NCBI GenBank assembly: GCA_039028695.1
Contig: JBCCHN010000190.1
Location: forward strand, 1 to 6,944
Direction of reading: 5' to 3'
Source: JANQKX01 sp039028695
GTDB lineage: Bacteria > Pseudomonadota > Alphaproteobacteria > Kiloniellales > Kiloniellaceae
DNA length: 6,944 bases
Below are positions 1-4,799 of this stretch, piece after piece. Both the position numbers and the translations under genes were made by a program. Under the pieces are notes generated by a model. That model worked only from the letters and a program-made list of their open reading frames with translations. It was not told the origin of the DNA and did no database searches. Position 1 is the first letter of the stretch, and each line of letters starts with the position of its first letter.

Positions 1-356
1 AGGGGACGAGGGTAGTGCATACAGCTGGGAAAATTAACCGCACCGGCAAATCCTGACGCCTTGACCCTTCGGGCGATTTTGACCGGCTCAAAGGTTGGGC
101 CCCAGACATTGACACCGAGAAAGACCGGAATTCGGCACTGCGCCAACAATTCCTCGCCCGCGAAACTCTCGGTCATTTGCGTCGCGTCCGCGATAGGCAG
201 CATGCAAGCGATCGAGGGCGCTCCCATGTTTCGCAAGCGTCCGGCATTTATGGCGAGCAAAAGATCGGCTCCGCCACGCTCGGCGGCCAGGGCCGTATTG
301 CCCGAGCCGATTGCGGCGCCTATCAAAAAGTCGGACGTCCAATGCAAGGCGGGCAA
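1..356 (-). CDS. PEP-hydrolase-like TIM-barrel protein, N-terminal part (partial at left edge)
   Basis: Reading the minus strand in the frame whose codons begin at position 356 gives about 118 codons without a stop, running off the left edge. The protein contains GAAIGSGNTALAAERGGADL, then LLLAINAGRLRNMGAPS, then MLPIADAT, and later VFLGVNVW and GFAGAVNFPS. This order matches the N-terminal half of the TIM-barrel family called PEP hydrolase-like or TIM-barrel signal transduction protein (Pfam PF09370 from memory), which is also the C-terminal domain of Tm-1-like proteins. The biochemical role of bacterial members is poorly defined. There is no ATG before the conserved core. The best start is TTG at 356, about ten bases after an AGGAAGG-like ribosome site at 366-373; the frame stays open to an in-frame TAG at about 396. 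Either it uses TTG, or its N-terminus was lost in the rearrangement that placed the IS remnant upstream. Family assignment is fairly sure; the start and integrity are not. Confidence 0.72.
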   Translation of the reverse strand, partial: MPALHWTSDFLIGAAIGSGNTALAAERGGADLLLAINAGRLRNMGAPSIACMLPIADATQMTESFAGEELLAQCRIPVFLGVNVWGPTFEPVKIARRVKASGFAGAVNFPSCMHYPRP

Positions 357-375
357 AGTCGATATCCCTTCCTGA

Positions 376-582
376 GGAATGATGGACGCTTGGAGAGTTA
401 TCTATGGGGCAAGTTTTCAATAAAGTGCCACCGCACGCAATAGATGACTTTTGACCTGATCCGAGGGTGACGAACGGCAGACCTTTATTGGGTTTTGGCA
501 AATAGTGGCTTGTTTGGCGAACCAAGAATAATTTTGGTAGCGGTGTTCTGTTTGATCTATATCTGTGAACTAAGGGTATGGA
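376..582. other. Spacer between TIM-barrel gene and IS remnant; no gene seen
   Basis: I find no convincing gene here. The minus-strand reading that spans this stretch continues into the TIM-barrel gene in the wrong frame and resembles no family I know. The bases around 545-555 share TTCTGTT with the sequence at the far side of the transposase remnant (around 1690), but the match is too short to call a terminal inverted repeat. This is either the upstream region of the TIM-barrel gene or degraded IS flank. Confidence 0.4.
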
Positions 583-1617
583 TCATAGGGGGCAGGAGAC
601 CCTCGACCCTGGTGGTTCTGGTCCAGCGTATTTGGCCATTTTTCTGAGGTTCTGGGCGATTGCGGCTAGCAGGATCTCGTTACGGGCACCAGAGAGCCCG
701 CGGAGCCTAAGCCGGTCGAGAGTTTGAGGATACGCATGAGGTGGGCGAAGGCCATATCGACCTTCATACTTTCCCACCGTGAAGCCTTGAAGGCCTTTGT
801 CTTGGCCAAGGCTCGGACGCGGTCTCGAATGGGTTCGTCTATATCGTGTGAGACCTTACGCGCCGGGTCGCTGGCACAGTGGGATTTCAATGCACAGGTT
901 GCACAATCGCTGAGGCGCGCTCTGTAAGGCAGAATACGTCATTGGTCGACCTTGCCCGTGCAGGTGAGGTCCTGTCCGCCTGGGCAGATACCGAGGGCCC
1001 GCTTTTTGTCGTAAATGAAGGCTGCCTTGGTGAACTTGCCTATGGTCTTGTTCGATTTATCCCCGACCGGAATGTGCGGCTCGATCCCTCGATCCATGAG
1101 GCTCTTTAGTGTCTTGCCCGATCTATATGCCATATCGCCGGCCAAGTTTTGGGGTTTCAAACCGAACTGGACCTCGACGCGTCCAGCGAAAAGGCCTTTC
1201 CACCAACAAGGTCCGCCAAAAGGCTACTGGCCACCACGCGTTCAAACAAACGCCGAAATACTTCGCCCTCGCGGAAAAGCTCGCACCCGGCGCGCGAAAA
1301 GACAGAGTAGTCAGGAACCTTGCCTCGATGCTCAGATGACAGAACCAGCGATAGGCAAGATTGACTTGGCCCCCCGCACAGAGCTGACGCTCCGAGCGGA
1401 TGGCGAACACATAACCGACGATCAACATCCGCACCATCGGCTCGGGATCGATCGAGGGCTGTCGGCTATGGCTGTAGAACGCTGCCAACCCGCCGTGCAA
1501 CCAACCCAGACCAAGAACCCGGTCGATCTGGCGCACCAGGTGATCATGGGGAACCACATCATCGAGATAGAATTGGTAAAATAAACGATCTTGATCACCA
1601 GAAAGTCGGCCCATCAT
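583..1617 (-). pseudogene. IS1182-family transposase, decayed
   Basis: The start MMGRLSGDQDRLFYQF, then PSIDPEPMVRMLIVGY and LAYRWFCHLSIE, is typical of the N-terminus of IS1182-type DDE transposases. The reading then changes frame repeatedly. Near 1321 it shifts to give VPDYSVFSRAG, FRRLFERVVASSLLADLV and FSLDAS. Near 1165 it shifts again to FGLKPQNLAGDMAYRSGKTL, GIEPHIPV and ICPGG. A stop at about 938 is followed by another frame giving LSDCATCALKSHC and KVDMAFAHLMRILKL. A last shift near 720 gives DRLRLRGLSGARNEILLAAI and AQNLRKMAK, ending at 583. Family members are roughly 450-490 residues; only about 345 codons of sequence remain. The block between the FSLDAS and FGLKPQ segments, which normally holds over 100 residues of the catalytic core, is missing. 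The C-terminal position usually occupied by Glu in KVEM is Asp here. It cannot encode an active transposase. Confidence 0.9.
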
Positions 1618-1700
1618 CGTTCCGACCCCCTCAATTTAACGGTCAAAGAGCATCACGACCTCAATTCAGGCTCAACAAAAGACTTTTGCAACAGAATCGG
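583..1700 (-). mobile_element. Remnant of an IS1182-type insertion sequence
   Basis: The transposase pseudogene occupies most of this span. About 60 bases upstream of its ATG, at 1678-1700, is a stretch containing GACTTTTGCAACAGAATCGG, which resembles the ends of insertion sequences of this type and may be the promoter-side terminus. No clear inverted counterpart is visible beyond the transposase stop at 583, so the other end is probably lost and the boundaries given are approximate. No target-site duplication could be recognised by eye. The remnant separates the TIM-barrel gene from the mobilization module and may mark the edge of the mobile segment. Confidence 0.55.
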
Positions 1701-1742
1701 CTGGAAATCGGAAGTGCCCTGAATTCCAGAATTAAGTTGTGG

Positions 1743-1782
1743 CGCCCGGTTTCCACCCTGATCTACGCCCTAGTTTCCGCCC
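1743..1782. repeat. Imperfect GC-rich direct repeat upstream of mob operon
   Basis: Two copies of a CGCCC-nn-TTTCC-nCCC motif lie side by side: 1743-1758 (CGCCCGGTTTCCACCC) and 1766-1782 (CGCCCTAGTTTCCGCCC). They differ by one inserted base and a few substitutions. They lie about 140-175 bases before the MobC-like gene, where an origin of transfer would be expected. They could be relaxosome-protein binding sites or chance. The shared short GCTTCCA repeat just downstream (about 1787-1804) adds to the repetitive look of this zone. Confidence 0.4.
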
Positions 1783-1814
1783 GATTGCTTCCATATAGCT
1801 TCCAAGCATAGAAA

Positions 1815-1844
1815 AACGGCTTAGCGGTTTGTTGCTAAGCCGTT
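1815..1844 (-). terminator. Strong hairpin; minus-strand intrinsic terminator or oriT hairpin
   Basis: AACGGCTTAGC (1815-1825) and GCTAAGCCGTT (1834-1844) form a perfect 11-bp stem with an 8-base loop. Read on the minus strand, the stem is followed at once by a T-run (T5 then C), the classic form of an intrinsic terminator. It would stop antisense transcripts leaving the mob region toward the IS remnant. On the plus strand the trailing sequence is GTTTAT, a poorer U-tract. Because it is the first of three inverted repeats upstream of the MobC-like gene, it may instead or also be part of the transfer origin. Confidence 0.55.
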
Positions 1845-1850
1845 GTTTAT

Positions 1851-1876
1851 GTTGGTTGCGGGGGAGTGCAACCAAC
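1851..1876. promoter_or_regulatory. Inverted repeat 2, candidate operator/oriT arm
   Basis: GTTGGTTGC (1851-1859) and GCAACCAAC (1868-1876) are perfect 9-bp arms around an 8-base G-rich centre. The dyad lies 43-68 bases upstream of the MobC-like start codon. Relaxosome proteins with a ribbon-helix-helix fold bind such dyads at transfer origins and often repress their own operon. The binding role is inferred from position and symmetry only. Confidence 0.45.
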
Positions 1877-1883
1877 TTATCCT
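1856..1883 (+). promoter_or_regulatory. Weak candidate promoter for the mob operon
   Basis: TTGCGG (1856-1861) and TATCCT (1878-1883) are separated by 16 bases and match sigma-70 -35/-10 consensus at 3 of 6 and 4 of 6 positions. The elements overlap inverted repeats 2 and 3, so a dimeric protein binding those dyads would compete with RNA polymerase. The match is weak and could be chance. Confidence 0.22.
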
Positions 1884-1911
1884 GTTATGGAAAGCCTTTG
1901 ATATAACAGGA
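1880..1911 (+). promoter_or_regulatory. Inverted repeat 3 overlapping the ribosome binding site
   Basis: TCCTGTTAT (1880-1888) and ATAACAGGA (1903-1911) are perfect 9-bp arms with a 14-base spacer. The right arm contains the AGGA that serves as Shine-Dalgarno for the ATG at 1919. In RNA the stem would sequester the ribosome site of the first mob gene. In DNA the dyad is a plausible autorepressor operator. Either would throttle the whole coupled operon from one point. The overlap is seen directly; the regulatory role is inferred. Confidence 0.5.
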
Positions 1912-1918
1912 AAAATTC

Positions 1919-2347
1919 ATGACCAAAAAAACGCTAGGCCTCAATGAGGCCTGGGCGCGTTCTTCTGTGGCCGACCTACAATCGGCACAAAAGCGCCCTG
2001 CCCCATTTTCCATTCGATTAACGCAGATGCAGCGCCGAAACCTCCAAAGGGAAGCTAAAGGCCAACCGCTCGGCAATTATGTACGCAGCGTCTTGTTCAA
2101 TAGTGACGGCTCACTTCGCCCGCGCAAAAATGGATCAACTATCGACGCGACCACCCTCGCCCGCATGCTCGGCCTGCTTGGGAAGTCGGAACTACATAAA
2201 AGCCTCCGGGACCTTGCGACTGCCGCCAGCGATGGCGCCCTACCCGTTTCACCGGAACTTTGCGAACAACTGAGCGAAGCCTGCCATGACATCACCCATA
2301 TTCGCACAACGCTGCTCAAGGCCCTAGGCTCCCGGAAACAGCCATGA
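1919..2347 (+). CDS. mobC: MobC-like relaxosome accessory protein
   Basis: This 142-residue protein has a segment at about residues 30-60 (FSIRLTQMQRRNLQREAKGQ followed by PLGNYVRSVLF) typical of MobC-type mobilization proteins. The predicted fold there is ribbon-helix-helix: a short strand with SIRL, then two helices ending in YVR. The C-terminal half (LARMLGLLGKSELHKSLRDL, then ALPVSPELCEQL) also follows the pattern of alphaproteobacterial relaxosome proteins encoded next to this relaxase type. Such proteins bind the transfer origin, help melt or bend it, and recruit the relaxase. The start is supported by AGGA eight bases upstream of the ATG at 1919. Its TGA overlaps the relaxase ATG (ATGA at 2344-2347), so the two are translationally coupled. 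The gene symbol is by family resemblance. Confidence 0.85.
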   Translation: MTKKTLGLNEAWARSSVADLQSAQKRPAPFSIRLTQMQRRNLQREAKGQPLGNYVRSVLFNSDGSLRPRKNGSTIDATTLARMLGLLGKSELHKSLRDLATAASDGALPVSPELCEQLSEACHDITHIRTTLLKALGSRKQP

Positions 2348-3645
2348 TCCTCAAAGGCAATCAACGAGCCAATGGCACGGAATTGGCCATTCATCTTATG
2401 AAGGATGAGAACGAGCATATTGAAATCATGGAGTTGCGCGGCTTTGTCGGGCGCGACCTCATGGATGCCTTTCATGAGGTACAGACCATCAGCCGTCATA
2501 CGAAATGCCAGAAATATCTCTATGCCCTGAGCCTCAATCCACCGGCCAATGAGCATGCATCGCAGGGGGATTTTCTCGAAGCAATTGAACGGGCAGAAGA
2601 AACTTTGGGCTTAAACGATCAGCCCCGCGCAATTGTGATGCACACCAAGGAAGGCCGGACCCATTGCCACGCGGTTTGGTCACGCATTCACATCGAGACC
2701 ATGAGAGCCATCAAGCTGGAATTTCCCAAGCGGAAATTAAATGGATTGTCTTACGAACTTTTTGTCGAAAACGGCTGGCAGGTTCCAGCCGGATTTCAGC
2801 CCGGTCAGGAGGCCGATCCCATGAACTACACATTCGAAGAATATCAAGAAGCCAAGCGCGGCAATCGTCAGGCCAAGCACTTTAAACAACAAATCAAAAA
2901 CTGCTGGTCACAGGCCGATGGCCGCAAGGCTTTCGAAGCGGCATTGGAGCGCAACGGTTTATTTCTGGCGCAAGGGGACCGGCGGGGCTTTGTTTGCATT
3001 GATTATGAAGGCAACAGCTATTCCCTCTCCCGCTGGTCGGGCGTCAAAACCAAGGAACTCTGCGAACGCTTAGGTGAGCCGGATAATTACCGAAGTGTGA
3101 ACGAAATGCGGGCTATGATTGCCGAGCGCATGACACCGAAGCTCAAAGAGTATGTTGCAGAGGTTACGGAGAAAGCACAAGCCGACTTAAAGGACTTCGA
3201 AACTCAAAAATCTGAAATGACGCAGCACCATAGGCAAGACCGCGCAAACCTCACAGAACTCCATGAAAAACGCTGGCAATATGAATCTGCGGAACGGGCC
3301 AGCCGATTTTCGACGGGGCTGAAAGGCATCTGGCATCGCATCACGGGCAAACACCGTCAGATCGCGCAGGAAAATGAACTTTTGGCGCAAAGAGCCTTGC
3401 AGCGGGACAAATTTGAGCAGCAAGAACTACACGATAAACAGCAACGCTACCGCCAGCAGCTTCAAGACCACATTCAAAATGCAAGGGCAAACTATACTGA
3501 AAAGCTCGATGCCCTTTACGCACAGCTGGCCGAATACGCGGCCATGGGGCCCGATCCCGGCCAGCAACAAGCGCGATTGCAGCAAAACAAGCAGGCGCAG
3601 GAAAGGTCACTCAGCCAGATTGCCAAACTGGAATTCGAGCAATGA
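2344..3645 (+). CDS. HUH relaxase / mobilization nuclease with coiled-coil tail
   Basis: This 433-residue protein would nick one strand at the transfer origin and lead it into a recipient. Residues 1-260 form the relaxase domain (Relaxase family PF03432 type). The metal-binding motif is visible as H100 followed by THCHA, that is H-x6-H-x-H with H100, H107 and H109, in the context EGRTHCHAVWSRI. Other family blocks are YALSLNPP (about 60-67), LERNGLFLAQGDRRGFVCID (201-220) and SLSRWSGVKTKEL (227-239). Residues about 262-433 are charged, rich in Gln, Glu and Lys, and look like long coiled coils, perhaps for partner docking. There is no Tyr before residue 58. H17 in LAIHLMK sits where the catalytic Tyr of MOBP relaxases is normally found. 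The gene overlaps its upstream neighbour by ATGA. No coupling protein or secretion genes are in view, so it would need a helper apparatus. Confidence 0.88.
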   Translation: MILKGNQRANGTELAIHLMKDENEHIEIMELRGFVGRDLMDAFHEVQTISRHTKCQKYLYALSLNPPANEHASQGDFLEAIERAEETLGLNDQPRAIVMHTKEGRTHCHAVWSRIHIETMRAIKLEFPKRKLNGLSYELFVENGWQVPAGFQPGQEADPMNYTFEEYQEAKRGNRQAKHFKQQIKNCWSQADGRKAFEAALERNGLFLAQGDRRGFVCIDYEGNSYSLSRWSGVKTKELCERLGEPDNYRSVNEMRAMIAERMTPKLKEYVAEVTEKAQADLKDFETQKSEMTQHHRQDRANLTELHEKRWQYESAERASRFSTGLKGIWHRITGKHRQIAQENELLAQRALQRDKFEQQELHDKQQRYRQQLQDHIQNARANYTEKLDALYAQLAEYAAMGPDPGQQQARLQQNKQAQERSLSQIAKLEFEQ

Positions 3646-3788
3646 CTATACTGAATGAGTACTTCGAAGCGGCCACTGTGCCGCTACGACGCCATGGTGG
3701 GAAATTCTACGATAGGAAATTCGAACCATTTCCACGCCGCATGCGTAATTGTAAACCGACCTTCCCGCGCCCTAAATGGCTCCATTGA
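3642..3788 (+). CDS. Small 48-residue ORF coupled to the relaxase
   Basis: An ATG at 3642 overlaps the relaxase stop codon in the same ATGA arrangement seen between the MobC-like and relaxase genes. It opens a 48-codon frame (MTILNEYFEAATVPLRRHGG at the start, ending KWLH) that stops at 3788. The product is basic and aromatic-rich, with no signal peptide, membrane segment or recognisable domain. The repeated ATGA coupling is the main argument that it is translated. The small size leaves a real chance that it is accidental. If real, a nucleic-acid-binding or relaxosome-associated role would suit its charge and neighbourhood, but that is speculation. Confidence 0.45.
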   Translation: MTILNEYFEAATVPLRRHGGKFYDRKFEPFPRRMRNCKPTFPRPKWLH

Positions 3789-3942
3789 GTTAGGTGGGCC
3801 AGATCAAAAGCGCCTAACCCTTTCCTTTTCTTTACATTGGGGTTTGGAGCGCAAGCTTGCGCCGCGCCTTTAATCCCTTGCCTGCAACAAAAAAGGGATG
3901 GTCCGGGATGGTGCGGGTTGTCTGGTCGGCCGGGTTGCGAAA

Positions 3943-3968
3943 GCTGCGGGACTTTTGGGTCCTGCAGC
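3943..3968. repeat. Hairpin, 10-bp stem
   Basis: GCTGCGGGAC (3943-3952) pairs with GTCCTGCAGC (3959-3968) through one G-T wobble, leaving a 6-base loop TTTTGG. The right arm partly overlaps a second small dyad CAGCA/TGCTG that ends near 3983, so alternative pairings exist. No T-run follows, so it is not a standard terminator. Confidence 0.5.
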
Positions 3969-4002
3969 AAGCGCGACCCTGCTGAAACAAGAGAAGACGT
4001 AC

Positions 4003-4034
4003 AGGGGAGGAAGGCACCGCCTTCCTGGTCCCCT
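4003..4034. repeat. Bulged hairpin, 8 + 5 bp stem
   Basis: AGGAAGGC (4008-4015) pairs perfectly with GCCTTCCT (4019-4026) around a 3-base loop. After a 3-base bulge, AGGGG (4003-4007) pairs with CCCCT (4030-4034). The structure stands exactly where GC content falls and is followed by an AT-rich near-palindrome (AAAATTGAATTTT). It could be a site used by a rolling-circle or folding-dependent mobile element, or part of a structured RNA. A terminator role is less likely, because the downstream sequence is not a simple T-run on either strand. Confidence 0.5.
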
Positions 4035-4190
4035 AAAATTGAATTTTCAAGTTTCAAATCTTAATCCGTAAATATATAGTATTTTTGTCGGTTTTAGGGT
4101 TTCCGAGCGAGCAAAAGCCGAAACCTCAGTCAAGAAAAAGGCCAGGTTTTTTGGTATTGGAATGATTTGGCAAGCGACGGAGAGAAAAGC

Positions 4191-4736
4191 TTAAATTTCG
4201 TCCCAATCTTTCCAGACTAATCGTTTTTCTAATTCCTCCGCTTTTGCGATACGATGCTGTTTGGCTTTTTCTCCAAACTCATCATAAAACTCTACAATTT
4301 CGCTTACTAGAGATACGGCGAGATCGATAACCTTTTGCACTACTACCAAATTTACTGAGCTAGTATCATCACCATTTACCGTGGCATTAAGGTCATTGAC
4401 CTGATTCTTCAAATTCTCAACTTTATCTTCTAAGAATTCGCCTGTTAGGTCTTTGTTTCCAGAAATTATTTCGAACGCAACACCGTCGACTAAGCCACGA
4501 CCCTCAGACAAAGCCCCAATATACTCAACTTTCGCCTCTAGCAATTTTGTCTCATCGCCCTGAAATTTTTCTTTTGCTACTCCCGCCAATCCTTCAGCTT
4601 TTGTACGGATTGTTGACATTTCAGAAACAAATTGACTTTCCAATAAGTTGTATTCTCCTTTGGGTGTTGTGGGACAGGCATACAAGAATAGCGACGCAAT
4701 TCCGACCACCAGAACTTTGCTTAGGCGATAAAGCAT
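4191..4736 (-). CDS. Small lipoprotein of unknown function
   Basis: With the start at 4736 the product is 181 residues. Residues 1-20 (MLYRLSKVLVVGIASLFLYA) have a basic start, a hydrophobic core and a lipobox LYAC with Cys at 21, the signature of a signal-peptidase-II lipoprotein. The mature part is charged and predicted mainly helical, with Lys/Glu-rich stretches and a C-terminus ending VWKDWDEI. I recognise no domain. The start was chosen because GGAG at 4744-4747 is seven bases upstream; an ATG two codons earlier is too close to it, and a much longer in-frame start at 4817 would bury the signal peptide. It is divergent from the metzincin-like gene, with only 62 bases between their starts, so the two may share regulation. 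It could be a partner, chaperone or self-protection factor for that protein, but nothing in the sequence proves this. Confidence 0.78.
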   Translation of the reverse strand: MLYRLSKVLVVGIASLFLYACPTTPKGEYNLLESQFVSEMSTIRTKAEGLAGVAKEKFQGDETKLLEAKVEYIGALSEGRGLVDGVAFEIISGNKDLTGEFLEDKVENLKNQVNDLNATVNGDDTSSVNLVVVQKVIDLAVSLVSEIVEFYDEFGEKAKQHRIAKAEELEKRLVWKDWDEI

Positions 4737-4770
4737 TTGCATACTCCAACGAAAAATGGCTGAATACCTT

Positions 4771-4799
4771 ATATTACACCATTTCAGAGTAACGTTCAA
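4771..4799 (-). promoter_or_regulatory. Candidate promoter for the lipoprotein gene
   Basis: On the minus strand, TTGAAC (at 4794-4799) and TAATAT (at 4771-4776) are separated by 17 bases, each matching sigma-70 consensus at 4 of 6 positions. The -35 box overlaps the start codon of the divergent metzincin-like gene. The space for the opposing promoter is therefore very tight, and the two genes could interfere with or co-regulate each other. Confidence 0.45.

Larger units (their letters stand above)
3789..4190. other. Non-coding stretch with several hairpins and a composition change
   Basis: No convincing gene lies here; the open frames on both strands overlap one another and resemble nothing known. 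The stretch does hold ordered structure. There is a 14-bp palindrome GCGCAAGCTTGCGC (3849-3862), a dyad ATCCCTT/AAGGGAT (3873-3879 with 3893-3899), and two longer hairpins listed separately. GC content is high to about 4035 and then falls sharply into AT-rich sequence. Candidate roles are a replication or transfer-related site, a structured RNA, or the scar of an insertion. I see no iterons or clear DnaA boxes. Confidence 0.5.

Noticed and set aside
88..525. 145-residue minus-strand frame at the left end
   Set aside because: It overlaps the TIM-barrel gene in another frame on the same strand. Its translation is Arg-rich and unlike any family, whereas the neighbouring frame shows clear conserved blocks.
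1015..1584. 189-residue plus-strand frame across the transposase
   Set aside because: Antisense to the IS1182 pseudogene; the opposite strand has unmistakable transposase motifs.
540..1700. Terminal inverted repeats of the IS
   Set aside because: TTCTGTT near 546 and its opposite-strand partner near 1690 match over only about seven bases, too short to define the ends.
1811..1850. Plus-strand terminator at the 11-bp hairpin
   Set aside because: On the plus strand the stem is followed by GTTTAT rather than a T-run; the minus-strand reading is a better terminator.
3707..4064. Overlapping frames on both strands in the hairpin region, including a 116-residue minus frame
   Set aside because: Frames on opposite strands overlap over the same bases, have no clear ribosome sites and no recognisable domain, and cross the hairpins.
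4098..4125. GGTTTC/GAAACC dyad as the terminator of the lipoprotein gene
   Set aside because: Only six base pairs with a 16-base loop and no adjacent T-run in the direction of transcription.
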